A stretch of DNA of 64,000 bases, taken from assembly GCA_964476185.1 (NCBI GenBank), contig CAYYZO010000006.1:1-64000 (forward strand), read 5' to 3'. Numbering within the stretch: the stretch's first letter is position 1; every line of letters begins with the position of its first letter. Below the pieces are notes generated by a model, which had not been told where the DNA came from, searched no databases, and worked only from the letters and a program-made list of their open reading frames with translations. This document shows, one piece after another, positions 34,364-43,351 of the stretch. A program made the position numbers and the translations under genes. The DNA comes from DATNBU01 sp964476185. Lineage in GTDB: Bacteria > Desulfobacterota > Binatia > UBA1149 > CAITLU01.

Positions 34364-35002
34364 ATGACGACCGGAACCATCGATCCCGCGGCCGGGGACG
34401 TCCGGACGACCCGGGAACGCATCCTCGATGCCGCCGAGCAGGTGTTCGCCGAAAAGGGCCTCGGGGCGGCGCCGGTCCGGGACATCGCGGCGCGGGTCGG
34501 GCTCAATCCGGCGAGCCTCTACAACCACTTCGCCGGCAAGGAAGAACTCTACGAGGCCGTGCTCGAACGGGGGCTGACCCCCGTGCTCGAGATGCTCTCG
34601 GACCTCATGAGCGGCCAGCGCACCCGGGACCGCGAGGAGAAGGCGATCGACCGCGTGGTGCTCCACTTCGCGGCCAGCCCGAACCTGGCCAAGCTGATCC
34701 ACTACGAGACCCTGTCCGGCGGGGAGCGGCTCGCGAAGATCGCCGGGCGCTGGTTCGAGCCGGTCTACCAGCGCGGCTTCGAGGTGCTGAACGCGAGCCG
34801 GGCCGCCGAGCTCTGGAGCGAGCAGGAGATCCCGCTGCTGCTGCTGGCCTTCCAGAACCTGATCGTCGGCTATTTCGCGATGGTCCCGCTCGTGCAGCAG
34901 GTGTTCGGGTTCGATCCTGTCTCCCCCGAAGGAATCGAGCGCCAGACCGCCTTCCTGCACAAAGTCGCCTACCTGCTGGTCCCGCCCCGCGACGGAGAGT
35001 GA
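34364..35002 (+). CDS. TetR-family transcriptional regulator
   Basis: A 212-residue regulator. The N-terminal helix-turn-helix is TRERILDAAEQVFAEKG ... VRDIAARVGLNPASLYNHFAGKEELYEAVL. The ligand domain is hydrophobic and of usual length. It is divergent from the P450 gene and its stop overlaps the next gene by GTGA, so it heads the YdbH-like operon. Probable targets are both the P450 and its own operon, through the palindromes at 34221-34262. A lipophilic ligand is plausible. Confidence 0.9.
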   Translation: MTTGTIDPAAGDVRTTRERILDAAEQVFAEKGLGAAPVRDIAARVGLNPASLYNHFAGKEELYEAVLERGLTPVLEMLSDLMSGQRTRDREEKAIDRVVLHFAASPNLAKLIHYETLSGGERLAKIAGRWFEPVYQRGFEVLNASRAAELWSEQEIPLLLLAFQNLIVGYFAMVPLVQQVFGFDPVSPEGIERQTAFLHKVAYLLVPPRDGE

Positions 35003-37002
35003 GCGAGGCTCGCGAACGCGGCCGCGGCAAACGGACCCGCCGCCGGGGACGCCTGCTGGTCGTCCTCGCGTTCGTCGTCGCGCTGGCCGCGCTGGTCCGG
35101 GCGCTGCTCGGCCTCTATTCCGCGGACCTCTTCCTCGTCGTCGCCCGCGAGGCCGCGCGCGGCGGCGGACTCCAGATTCTTCTCGAGGAAGAGCCGACGG
35201 TGAACCTCGCCGGTTTCGAGGCTCGAAGCGTCACGGTGCGGGACGCCTCGGGCGAGGAGCTGCTCCGGGCAGGTGGCATCTCCGGGCAGGTCCAATGGTT
35301 CCTGCACGACCCCTGGATCGGCCTGTCGCTCACGCTTCGTGACACCCTCGTTCCGTGGCGCGAGAGTTCCGGCGCCAGCCGGGCGGAGCGACCGCAGGGG
35401 CCGCTCGTTCCGTCGGTCCCGGCGCAACTGGCGGGCGTCGTGCTGGAGCGCGCGCGTGTCGAACTCGGCGAGGGACGCGCGGTGCAGCTCGACGCCGAGT
35501 TTCGGTTCGACGGCGGAATCGCGGCCGAAGTCCGGCGGCTCGACTACGAGGAGCTGACCGGCGAGATCGTCGCCGAGAAGCTGGCGGGCTCGCTTCGCCT
35601 CGATCGCGCAGCGGCGCCGGCCGAGTCGTGGAACGTGGATGTCGCGGTGCGCTCCGGTAGCGCGCTGGTCGGGCCGGTGCTGCTCGATCTCGAGACCCAC
35701 GCATTCACCGTCTCGGCGAACATCGCCCGCGATGCGGGCGCATCGCTGCTGGTTTCCGGCGCGACCGCGACGTTCGGACGCCTCCTGCGCGGCTCGGGCC
35801 AGCTGCGGTGGTCCGCGGACGGGGGCGTCGAGGGCGCGGACGTCCAACTCGCCACGAGCACGCTTGGCGACGCGTTCGTCACGCTCGTGCGCGAGCCGTT
35901 CTCCGGCGTGGCGCCGCCGCTGGCGGGGACGTCGGTGGAGGGCCGCGCCGAGTTCGCGCTGCGTTTCGACCGACCGTCGGCCGGGGCTGCGGTCGCCACG
36001 CTCTCTGTTTCCCTGCCGACGCTGCGCGCCCCCGCCGTCGAGGCCGAGCGGCTCGAGGCGGTCCTGCCGTGGAGCGGCGTCGCGGTTCCCGGCCGCGCTG
36101 CGCGCGAGGGCCGTCTGCGCGCCGAAAGGTTGTCGCTGATGGGACTCGGCTGGACCGGCGTCGCCGCGCCGCTCGTTGCGATACCCGGGCGGCTTCGCAC
36201 CACCGCCGCCCAGGATTGGAAGAGCGACGCCGGGACGATTCACCTGGCTGAGCTTGCGGTCGTCGAGGACTCGTCCGGCTTCCGGTTGGAAGCCGTCGTG
36301 GACCGGCTCGAACTCGACGTCGCGCGGCTCGGTGCTGCCCTCGGCGTCCAAGGCCTGGACGGGCGTTTGACCTCCGGTCGCAGCCGCCTTCGTCTGGACG
36401 CCGAGACGCTGCGCAGTGACGCCACGCTGACGGTCTCCGCATTCGGCGGCACGATCGAGCTGTCGAACCTGTTCGCCGACCATCCGTTCCGGCGCGTTCC
36501 CGAGTTCGGTTTGGACGCGAGGCTCGCGGAGGTCGATCTCGGGTCGCTGACGTCGTGGCTCGGCGCCGGCCGCGTGACCGGCGTGCTCGAAGGAACCGTT
36601 CGCGGTCTGGTCATCGCGGACGGCCAGCCGCAGGCGCTCGACGCGGACCTGCACACGGTCGAGCGACGCGGGGTCTCGCAGCACGTGGACGTTCGCGCGA
36701 TCGTCCAGCTCGGGGTCCTCGGCGGCGGCGACAGCGGGTCGCTGACGGGGACGCTCCTCCGGTTCGTGGACCGTTACCGCTATGCAAAGCTCGGCGTGCG
36801 CTGCCGGTTGCGGAACGACGTGTTCGAACTGCGCGGGGTCGAGACGCAGGGCGGCAAGGACTACATCGTCAAGGGCAGCCTGCTGCCGCCGTCGGTCAGC
36901 GTGGTCAGTCATTCGCAAGTCGTGTCGTTCTCGGAGATGCTTCGACGCATCGAGAGGATCACGGCGATGGACGAAGGAGGAACCCCCGATGCGGAGCCAT
37001 GA
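34999..37002 (+). CDS. YdbH-like intermembrane lipid-transport protein
   Basis: A 667-residue protein with one N-terminal membrane anchor (RLLVVLAFVVALAALVRALLGL) and a long periplasmic beta-rich region, the architecture of AsmA/YdbH bridge proteins. Repeating LAGxxLExAR..L and LDLETHAFTVSANI strands are typical. The C-terminal segment YAKLGVRCRLRNDVFELRGVETQGGKDYIVKG is the family's most conserved part. It is identified as YdbH mainly because the next gene encodes the YnbE and YdbL parts of the E. coli ydbH-ynbE-ydbL operon. GTG start overlaps the TetR stop. Confidence 0.75.
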   Translation: MSEARERGRGKRTRRRGRLLVVLAFVVALAALVRALLGLYSADLFLVVAREAARGGGLQILLEEEPTVNLAGFEARSVTVRDASGEELLRAGGISGQVQWFLHDPWIGLSLTLRDTLVPWRESSGASRAERPQGPLVPSVPAQLAGVVLERARVELGEGRAVQLDAEFRFDGGIAAEVRRLDYEELTGEIVAEKLAGSLRLDRAAAPAESWNVDVAVRSGSALVGPVLLDLETHAFTVSANIARDAGASLLVSGATATFGRLLRGSGQLRWSADGGVEGADVQLATSTLGDAFVTLVREPFSGVAPPLAGTSVEGRAEFALRFDRPSAGAAVATLSVSLPTLRAPAVEAERLEAVLPWSGVAVPGRAAREGRLRAERLSLMGLGWTGVAAPLVAIPGRLRTTAAQDWKSDAGTIHLAELAVVEDSSGFRLEAVVDRLELDVARLGAALGVQGLDGRLTSGRSRLRLDAETLRSDATLTVSAFGGTIELSNLFADHPFRRVPEFGLDARLAEVDLGSLTSWLGAGRVTGVLEGTVRGLVIADGQPQALDADLHTVERRGVSQHVDVRAIVQLGVLGGGDSGSLTGTLLRFVDRYRYAKLGVRCRLRNDVFELRGVETQGGKDYIVKGSLLPPSVSVVSHSQVVSFSEMLRRIERITAMDEGGTPDAEP

Positions 37003-37615
37003 CGACGTTTCTTCCGGATGGACCCGATGGCGCTCGCGCCTGCTGCTGCCCGTGCTCGCCGCCGCCGCGTTTTCGGCCTGCGTGACGGTCAACATCTACT
37101 TCCCGGCTCCGGAGGTCCGGCAGGCCGCCGAACAGATCGTCGAGGAAACCTGGGGATCGGCCGAGGCGCCGGCCGCGCCTGGGCCGCAGTCGCGCGTGCT
37201 GCGCAGCCTGTTCTTGGCGGCCTCGGCGTTGCTGTCGCCGGCCGAGGCCCACGCAGCCGACGTGGACGTGAACGTCTCGACAGCCTCGATCCGCGCGCTG
37301 AAGGAGAGCATGCGCACGCGGGCAGCCGAACTGAAGCCGCACCTGGCGAGCGGCCTCGTCGGCATCGGCCGCGACGGCATGCTCGTGGAGCGCGACGGCT
37401 CCGGCGCGGACCTGGCGACCAAGGCCAAGGTGAGGCGGCTCGTCGATGCCGAGAACCGCGATCGCGAGGCCCTCTACCGCGAGATCGCGACCGCGAACAA
37501 CTACGGCAGCGAGCGCGTCGACGACATCCGGCGCATTTTCGCGCAGACCTGGAAGGACAAGGCCGAGCCCGGCTGGTGGATCCAGGACGCGAGCGGCGCC
37601 TGGAAACGCAAGTAG
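36989..37615 (+). CDS. YnbE-YdbL fusion lipoprotein (DUF1318)
   Basis: A 208-residue protein. A lipoprotein signal ends at FSAC; right after it comes the short strand segment VTVNIYFPAPEVRQAAEQIVEE, corresponding to YnbE. A linker with a second hydrophobic stretch (residues ~65-85, ending AHA) leads to a DUF1318/YdbL domain (~95-208) ending KAEPGWWIQDASGAWKRK. In E. coli these are separate proteins: YnbE completes the YdbH bridge at the outer membrane and YdbL controls its assembly. ATG 36989 has GAAGGAGG upstream and overlaps the YdbH-like gene by 14 bases. Confidence 0.78.
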   Translation: MRSHDDVSSGWTRWRSRLLLPVLAAAAFSACVTVNIYFPAPEVRQAAEQIVEETWGSAEAPAAPGPQSRVLRSLFLAASALLSPAEAHAADVDVNVSTASIRALKESMRTRAAELKPHLASGLVGIGRDGMLVERDGSGADLATKAKVRRLVDAENRDREALYREIATANNYGSERVDDIRRIFAQTWKDKAEPGWWIQDASGAWKRK

Positions 37616-37617
37616 GG

Positions 37618-37634
37618 CCGCCGGATCACGGCGG
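37618..37634. terminator. Short hairpin across converging stops
   Basis: Arms CCGCCG and CGGCGG flank a 5-base loop between the YnbE-YdbL and lnt genes and run into the lnt 3' end. It is a weak terminator candidate. Confidence 0.3.
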
Positions 37635-39170
37635 GGTCTGGTTTCGCCAGGACCGCTGCAGGCCGAACAGCACCGTGAGCGCCGCGAGCAGCCCGGCGAT
37701 GCTGGGCACGAGTCCGGGTGCCGTCGCCGCCAGAGTCATGCGCGAAGGCGGCGACGGGATCTCGAAGAGGCCGACGGCCTTGCGGCGCTGGATCGGGATG
37801 CCGATGTCGGCGCCGTCCGGGGCGATCGCGCCGGAGATACCGCCGTTGGCCGCGCGAACCATCGGGCGCCGCAGTTCGACCGTGCGCAAGGCGCTCATCG
37901 CGTAGTGCTGTTCGGGGCCCGCGCCGCCGGAGAACCAGGCGTCGTTCGAGAGGTTGACGAGCAGGTCCGCTCCGCCGAGCACGGCTTTTCGGGCGTACTC
38001 GGGATAGACCGCCTCGAAGCAGATGAGCGGGGAGACCTTCCAGCCCTTCACCTCGAACCACGCTGCCCGGTCGCCGGCGCGATAGTGCGCCGCGTCCACG
38101 ATCTCCGAAGACCCGGCCGGTGAGCTCTCCACGTACGGAAGCAGGCGCTGCTTGTCGTACGTGCGAGGCTCGGACGCATCGGGCGGGAAGAACCATGCGC
38201 TGTTGTAGACGGCAGCACGGCCGTCGCCGGTCGATTCGCTCCGCGGCGCTCCGAGCAGGATCGCGGCGCGCAGCGACGAAGCCAGTCCGGACAGGCGCGA
38301 GCGGGCCGAGGAGTCGGAATCGAGCAGGAACGGAACCGAGCTCTCCGGCCACACGACGAGGTCGACCGTGCCCGGCTCGAGGTTCCGCGTCGCGTTCATG
38401 TAGGCGTTCCAGTGCTCGATGCGACGGGCGGGATCCCAGACCTCGCGGCTGGGGATCTCGGCCTGGACCACGGCGACGCGAAGCGGCTTGTGCGGCGAGA
38501 TGCGCTGCTCGCGGGTCTGCTCGGCGAGGCCGAGTCCCGTCAGCACCAGCAGCGACAGGAGCGTCAGCTTCATGCAGTTCGACGCGCTTCGCGAGTCCGC
38601 GTCGGGCTGCACGCCGACCCCGATGGCGCTGCCGCAGACGGCGGCTGCCCATCCGAGGAAGGCCTCGCCGCCGAACGAGGCCGCTTCGCGCAGGACCGGC
38701 AGGCCGGCGAAGGCCTGGCCGAGCGTTGCCCACGTGTTGCCGAACGGATCCATTCCGCGGATCGCCTCGACCGTCGTCCAGACCGACGCGATCCCGAGGA
38801 CGCGCAGGACCGGCGGCACGAACGCGAGAAGGCGGATGCCGATGAAGGCCGGCACATAGAACGTCGCGACGTACGCCGCGTTGACCACCAGCGTGAACCC
38901 GAGCGACCACAGGATGCCGCGATCGAAGTAGTCGGCCGCCGCGCTGAACATCCAAGGCCCGACGATCGCCAGCGAAGCGAGCCAGCCGAACGCGAAGCCC
39001 CAGAGTCCCGCGCGCGGGATCGAGCAGCGCATCGTCGGGTTCGCGAACACGAGCGTGATCGGCGTCAGGGCCAGGAACACGAGCGGCGCGACGTGGAACG
39101 GATGGTACAGCAGCGCGAACACGATCGTCGCTACGGCGACGCTGGCGGCCTGGACGATCAGCGGCGACAT
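37626..39170 (-). CDS. lnt: Apolipoprotein N-acyltransferase Lnt
   Basis: A 514-residue inner-membrane enzyme that adds the third acyl chain to diacylated lipoproteins. About six N-terminal helices are followed by a nitrilase-type periplasmic domain with the triad in order: Glu in VVWPESS, Lys in YDKQRLLPYVE and Cys in LICFEAVYPE. ATG 39170 is placed directly before the first helix; the reading frame extends to 39239 but the extra residues are unlike a signal. It supports a diderm host with outer-membrane lipoproteins. Confidence 0.93.
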   Translation of the reverse strand: MSPLIVQAASVAVATIVFALLYHPFHVAPLVFLALTPITLVFANPTMRCSIPRAGLWGFAFGWLASLAIVGPWMFSAAADYFDRGILWSLGFTLVVNAAYVATFYVPAFIGIRLLAFVPPVLRVLGIASVWTTVEAIRGMDPFGNTWATLGQAFAGLPVLREAASFGGEAFLGWAAAVCGSAIGVGVQPDADSRSASNCMKLTLLSLLVLTGLGLAEQTREQRISPHKPLRVAVVQAEIPSREVWDPARRIEHWNAYMNATRNLEPGTVDLVVWPESSVPFLLDSDSSARSRLSGLASSLRAAILLGAPRSESTGDGRAAVYNSAWFFPPDASEPRTYDKQRLLPYVESSPAGSSEIVDAAHYRAGDRAAWFEVKGWKVSPLICFEAVYPEYARKAVLGGADLLVNLSNDAWFSGGAGPEQHYAMSALRTVELRRPMVRAANGGISGAIAPDGADIGIPIQRRKAVGLFEIPSPPSRMTLAATAPGLVPSIAGLLAALTVLFGLQRSWRNQTPP

Positions 39171-39224
39171 CGGGTCGGGCTCCCGGGGGCCGGGCAGGGG
39201 CCGCGCTGCGCCGCTTCCGCGCGT

Positions 39225-39241
39225 CCGTGTTGCGAACACGG
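39225..39241. promoter_or_regulatory. Perfect inverted repeat CCGTGTT-GCG-AACACGG
   Basis: A 17-base palindrome with 7-base arms in the 95-base divergent space between lnt and the gamma-carbonic-anhydrase-like gene, well placed to control both. It resembles the element at 4640-4654. Confidence 0.45.
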
Positions 39242-39265
39242 GGAGAGTGCGGCATCGGGGTGGGC

Positions 39266-39853
39266 ATGGGCGAAGAACGGGGCCAGCGGTTCGCGGGCGT
39301 GCATGTCGCGCCCAGTGCTTCCATCTACGGCGAGGTCGACATCGGGGCGGGCTCGTCGGTCTGGCCGAACGCCGTCGTGCGGGCCGAGTGCCAGCACGTC
39401 CGCGTCGGCCGGGTGACGAACCTGCAGGACTTCGCGATGGTCCACGTCGGGTACGACCACCCGACCTTGATCGGCGACTTCTGTTCGATCACGCACCACG
39501 CGACCATCCACGGCGCGACGGTGGGCGACGCCTGCCTCGTCGGCATCGGCGCCGTGCTGATGGACGGCGTCGTGCTGGGCGCCGGATCGATCGTGGCCGG
39601 CGGGGCCGTCCTGACCGAAGGGTCGGTGTTCGAGCCGGGCTCCATCGTGGCGGGAGTGCCGGCCCGGACGATCAAGCGGCGAGACGCGACGCGCGAGAAT
39701 CGGTTGAACGCCTGGCTCTACCACCGCAACGCGCTCGCGTACGCGCGCGGCGAGCATCGCGCCTGGCACGGCGAGGAGTTCGATCGCTGGAAGGCCGAAC
39801 TGCTGCGCGAACTCGAGACCGACGCGGATCTCGAGCGCCTGCGGCGAACGTGA
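39266..39853 (+). CDS. Gamma-carbonic-anhydrase-like hexapeptide-repeat protein
   Basis: A 195-residue left-handed beta-helix protein with hexapeptide repeats from IYGEVDIGAGSSVWPN to GSIVAGVPARTIKR. Histidines in MVHVGY and ITHHATIHG fit the trimer-interface zinc site of the gamma-CA/YrdA/PaaY family. A C-terminal helix follows. Carbonic anhydrase or thioesterase activity is known in the family; neither can be assigned here. ATG 39266 is preferred; GTG 39227 would start inside the inverted repeat. Confidence 0.85.
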   Translation: MGEERGQRFAGVHVAPSASIYGEVDIGAGSSVWPNAVVRAECQHVRVGRVTNLQDFAMVHVGYDHPTLIGDFCSITHHATIHGATVGDACLVGIGAVLMDGVVLGAGSIVAGGAVLTEGSVFEPGSIVAGVPARTIKRRDATRENRLNAWLYHRNALAYARGEHRAWHGEEFDRWKAELLRELETDADLERLRRT

Positions 39854-39906
39854 TTGCGCGGCCCGCGTTCGCGCGGCGCCGTCTTCCCCTGGATCCCGAA
39901 CGAGGG

Positions 39907-40320
39907 TCACGCGAACACGACGATCGCCGAGCCCGGCGTCGTTTTCTTCCCCTCCGCGTTCTCGGTCCAGATGTCGAGCTCGACGACCTTTTCCCCCGCG
40001 TCGTTCGACTTCTTCTTCACGGTTCCCTTGCAGACGAATTCCTTGTTCGGCAGGTCCATGCCGCGGTACTGGCAGGAGATCTTGCGGATTCGGCCGGCAT
40101 GCCCGAGCCAGTTCGACACGTACTCTCCGAGCGAGGCGTACTTGAACCGGCCGTGCACGATGATCGACCCGATCTGCTTGGCCTGCGGGAAGGCGTAGTC
40201 GTGGTGCAGCGGGTTGAAGTCGCCGCTCCCGGCCGAGTACTTGACGAGCGTCTGCAGCGTCGGCGTCTTGCGCATCTCGGGGAGCGCGTCCCCTTCGCGG
40301 ATGTCTTCGAATCGAGCCAT
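39907..40320 (-). CDS. MaoC-family (R)-specific enoyl-CoA hydratase subunit
   Basis: A 137-residue hotdog-fold protein. The hydratase-2 motif is intact: YSAGSGDFNPLHHDYAF, with the catalytic Asp and His. GSIIVHGRFKYASLGEYV is the following conserved helix. It lies 11 bases downstream of the 165-residue MaoC-like gene, and the two should form a heteromer like mycobacterial HadA/HadB or ChsH1/ChsH2, with this subunit supplying catalysis. ChsH proteins hydrate a steroid side-chain enoyl-CoA, in keeping with the rest of the window. Confidence 0.87.
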   Translation of the reverse strand: MARFEDIREGDALPEMRKTPTLQTLVKYSAGSGDFNPLHHDYAFPQAKQIGSIIVHGRFKYASLGEYVSNWLGHAGRIRKISCQYRGMDLPNKEFVCKGTVKKKSNDAGEKVVELDIWTENAEGKKTTPGSAIVVFA

Positions 40321-40331
40321 GTCCCCGTGCC

Positions 40332-40829
40332 TCAGTAATAGATGACCTGGGAGGTCTGCCTGGCGGCGATCCTGCCCGTGGCCTTGTTGGTGTACGTGGT
40401 GACCATCGTGACGAGCAGCATCCTGCCGCCGAGGGCGGGGCTCGGCGCGACCTTGAGGTCGACGAGCTTCTGCACCGCGACGAGCGTGTCGCCGGCGCAG
40501 ATGTCGTCGAAGGTCTCGGTCTCGGTGCCGCCGTCGAGCAGTCCCTTGAGGCCGTGGTTCACGTTCGGAATGCCTTCGGTCGGGCCGCTGAACGTGTCGC
40601 TGCAGCGTCCGGGCAGGAACACGGCCGTCCCGAGGTAGGTGGGCGGCGCGGGGAGACTCCGGTAGCCGGCCTGCCGGGCCGCCTCGACGTCGAAGTAGAC
40701 GGGGTCGGTGTATCCGACCCCGCGCGCGAACATCCGCACGCTGGTGGTCGTGACCTCGAAGTCCCAGGGCGGCGATTCCTTGCCGATCTGGGCCTTCATG
40801 TCGTCGGTGAGATCGATGGTTTCGGCCAC
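40332..40829 (-). CDS. MaoC-like N-terminal (FAS1-like) dehydratase subunit
   Basis: A 165-residue hotdog-fold protein of the FAS1-like/MaoC_N type. It begins with ESPPWDFEVTTTSVRMFARGVGYTDPVYFD and lacks the catalytic hydratase motif, so it is probably the non-catalytic, substrate-binding partner of the 137-residue subunit encoded 11 bases downstream. GTG 40829 has GAGGAG at six bases. The two genes are divergent from the SCPx-type thiolase at 41219. Confidence 0.82.
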   Translation of the reverse strand: MAETIDLTDDMKAQIGKESPPWDFEVTTTSVRMFARGVGYTDPVYFDVEAARQAGYRSLPAPPTYLGTAVFLPGRCSDTFSGPTEGIPNVNHGLKGLLDGGTETETFDDICAGDTLVAVQKLVDLKVAPSPALGGRMLLVTMVTTYTNKATGRIAARQTSQVIYY

Positions 40830-41218
40830 GGGGTGCTCCTCGGCGGGGCCGTCGCGCGTTCGGTCGGATGGGGGGCGGTCGAAAACGGACGGCGGGTTTC
40901 GGCAGTCGCGATTCAAGCAGCCCGCCTGGGGTAGAGCAACGCAGCGAAGGTGCCGAAAACGCTGGACGGGCGCGCGGGGTAGGGCCGACGGGGGCGGGCG
41001 TGGGGTCGACGCCCGACCGAGGGCGCGGTCGCCGGTTGGGCGTAGCGCGTCCGGCGCGGCGAGCGGAGTGCTCCTGGCCGGACCGGGGCGCCGCCGGATC
41101 GGTCGTGGCTCGCTTTCGGCGCGGCGTTCGGTTAACTGCAAGGTCGTGCACCGCGGCGGGCGGGCGCCAAATCCAGCAGTCCGGCCCGACCGGCCGGCCG
41201 ATCGAACAGGAGAGCAGC
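40830..41218. other. Divergent intergenic region between MaoC pair and thiolase
   Basis: No gene is supported in these 389 bases. They hold both promoters. The element GCAAGGTCGTGC at 41138-41149 nearly repeats that upstream of the thiolase at 8196. Confidence 0.45.
41138..41149 (+). promoter_or_regulatory. GCAAGGTCGTGC element, shared with the 8196 thiolase promoter
   Basis: It matches 11 of 12 bases of the palindromic element at 8095-8106 and lies at a similar distance (about 70 bases) from a thiolase start. GTTAAC directly precedes it. It may be an operator for a fatty-acid-type regulator. Confidence 0.35.
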
Positions 41219-42409
41219 ATGGGCAGGAAAGTATTCGTCGTCGGTGTCGGCATGACCAAGTTCGAGAAGCCCGGAGCGAAGGCCTGGGACTACCCGGACA
41301 TGGCGAAGGAGGCCGGCACGCGCGCGCTCGAGGACGCCGGGGTGTCGTTCGACAAGATCGAGCAGATCGCGGTCGGTTACTGCTACGGCGACTCGACCGC
41401 CGGACAGCGCGCCGTCTACGAGCTCGGGATCACCGGCGTGCCGATCTACAACGTGAACAACAACTGCTCGACCGGTTCGACGGCGCTCTTCATGGCCAAG
41501 CAGTTCATCGAGGGCGGCCTCGCCGACTGCACCCTCGCGCTCGGCTTCGAGAAGATGGAGAAAGGCTCCCTCGGGATGAAGTTCCAGGACCGCACGAACC
41601 CGATGGACAAGCACTTCGGCGAGATGGTCGCGCTGCGCGGCTTCGCGAGCGCCCCGGGCGCGCCGCAGTTCTTCGGCAACGCCGGCATCGAGCACATGGA
41701 GAAGTACGGGACGACGGCCGAGTCGTTCGCGCGCATCGGCCAGAAGAACCACAAGCACTCGGTCAACAACCCGTACTCGCAGTTCCGCGACGAGTACTCG
41801 CTCGAGGACATCCTGAACGCGCCGACCGTCTACGGGCCGCTGACGAAGCTGCAGTGCTGCCCGACCTCCGACGGCGCGGGCGCCGCGATCCTCGCCAGCG
41901 AGGACTTCGTGAAGAAGCACGGCCTCGAGAAGACCGCGGTCGAGATCGTCGGCATGGCGATGGCCACGGACTTCCCGTCCACGTTCGAGGAGCACTCGTG
42001 CATCAAGCTCGTCGGCGCGGACATGACGCGCAAGGCGGCCGAGAAGGTCTACGAGCAGTCCGGCCTCGGACCCGACGACGTGCAGGTCGTCGAACTGCAC
42101 GACTGCTTCTCGTGCAACGAGCTGATCACCTACGAGGGCCTGAAGCTGTGCCCGGAGGGCAAGGGCGGGGAGCTGATCGATTCCGGCGCCGTCACCTACG
42201 GCGGCAAGTGGGTCGTGAACCCGTCCGGCGGCCTGATCTCGAAGGGCCACCCGCTCGGCGCCACGGGCCTCGCGCAGTGCGCGGAGCTGAACTGGCAGCT
42301 GCGCGGCCAGGCCGACAAGCGCCAGGTCGAAGGCGCGCGGGTGGGGTTGCAGCACAACCTCGGTCTCGGCGGCGCGGCCGTCGTGACGATGTACCGTCGC
42401 GAGGCTTGA
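41219..42409 (+). CDS. SCPx-type thiolase (acetyl-CoA acyltransferase)
   Basis: A 396-residue thiolase of the sterol-carrier-protein branch with catalytic residues present: Cys83 in NNNCSTGSTAL and His344 in SKGHPLGATG; the C-terminal loop is LQHNLGLGGAAV. Unlike the two thiolase-like proteins at 17350 and 18417, it should perform true thiolytic cleavage of branched or sterol 3-ketoacyl-CoAs. The start has CAGGAG upstream. It is divergent from the MaoC pair; together they would supply hydration and thiolysis. Confidence 0.9.
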   Translation: MGRKVFVVGVGMTKFEKPGAKAWDYPDMAKEAGTRALEDAGVSFDKIEQIAVGYCYGDSTAGQRAVYELGITGVPIYNVNNNCSTGSTALFMAKQFIEGGLADCTLALGFEKMEKGSLGMKFQDRTNPMDKHFGEMVALRGFASAPGAPQFFGNAGIEHMEKYGTTAESFARIGQKNHKHSVNNPYSQFRDEYSLEDILNAPTVYGPLTKLQCCPTSDGAGAAILASEDFVKKHGLEKTAVEIVGMAMATDFPSTFEEHSCIKLVGADMTRKAAEKVYEQSGLGPDDVQVVELHDCFSCNELITYEGLKLCPEGKGGELIDSGAVTYGGKWVVNPSGGLISKGHPLGATGLAQCAELNWQLRGQADKRQVEGARVGLQHNLGLGGAAVVTMYRREA

Positions 42410-42628
42410 AGCGGCGCTGCTCGACGCCGGCGCCGGTCGTCCCTCGGGTCGGCCGGCTGCCGGCGGCGCCGCGACCTGGACAGGGCGGTTCGGGGCGTTC
42501 GGGCAACCGTTGCGACATTTCACCATCGACTTCACGGCGGAGCCGCCGATCGCAAGGAGGCGCTCCTTCATTCGCCGGCACGGGCGCGCATCCGCGCCGG
42601 GCTACCGCGACGGGAGAACGAGGGACCC

Positions 42629-43315
42629 ATGGCCGATCTCGACCTGAGCCGCGACGGGGACGTGTTCGTCCTTCGCATGAAGAGCGGTGAGAACCGCTTC
42701 AACCCCGATTTCATCGCCGCGATGAACACCGCGCTCGACGAGGTGGAGGCGGCGCGCGGCGCGGCCGCGCTCGTCACGACCGGCGACGGCAAGTTCTACT
42801 CGAACGGCCTCGACCTCGACTGGCTCTCCCAGCAGGAGCACGCGGTCGCGATGAAGTTCCTCGCGACCGTCCTGCAGTTGTTCGCGCGCGTCGTCGCGTT
42901 CCCGATGGCGACCGCCGCGGCGTGCAACGGCCACGTCTTCGCCGGAGGAGCGATGCTCGCGCTCGCGCACGACTGGCGCGTCATGCGCCGCGACCGCGGC
43001 TTCTTCTGCCTGCCGGAACTGGACCTCGGCATGCCGCTGCCGATCGGCATGCGCACGCTGATCAAGGAACGCATGAGTCCGGCGGCCTTTCGCGACACCG
43101 TGCTGACGGCAGGACGCTTCGGGGCCGACGACTGCGTGCGCCTCGGCTTCGTCGATCAGGCGGCCGACGAGGCCGACGTGCTTTCCGCCGCGATCGAGCG
43201 CGTGCGGCCGCATGCCGGCAAGAGCCGCGACGCGTACCGCGCGCTGAAGCGCGGCATGTATGCGGAGATGATCGAGGACCTCACGGGACCGCGCGCGGTC
43301 GCGATTCCGCAATAA
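42629..43315 (+). CDS. Crotonase-family enoyl-CoA isomerase-like protein
   Basis: A short, 228-residue crotonase. The oxyanion hole regions are GKFYSNGLDLDWL and GHVFAGGAML. The first hydratase glutamate is replaced by Met (GGAMLALAHD), while the second remains (LPELDLGMPLPIGM). One retained Glu at this place and the GLDLDW segment are typical of delta3-delta2-enoyl-CoA isomerases (plant ECI-like), so isomerisation of unsaturated acyl-CoAs is more likely than hydration. It is 219 bases downstream of the SCPx-type thiolase on the same strand. Confidence 0.82.
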   Translation: MADLDLSRDGDVFVLRMKSGENRFNPDFIAAMNTALDEVEAARGAAALVTTGDGKFYSNGLDLDWLSQQEHAVAMKFLATVLQLFARVVAFPMATAAACNGHVFAGGAMLALAHDWRVMRRDRGFFCLPELDLGMPLPIGMRTLIKERMSPAAFRDTVLTAGRFGADDCVRLGFVDQAADEADVLSAAIERVRPHAGKSRDAYRALKRGMYAEMIEDLTGPRAVAIPQ

Positions 43316-43351
43316 CCAAACCAGGCGGCCGGCAGCGGCGCAGCGGCGCTG

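Noticed and set aside
42503..42513. GCAAC-C-GTTGC inverted repeat before the crotonase gene
   Set aside because: Short, 1-base spacer and no second copy; expected by chance at this base composition.
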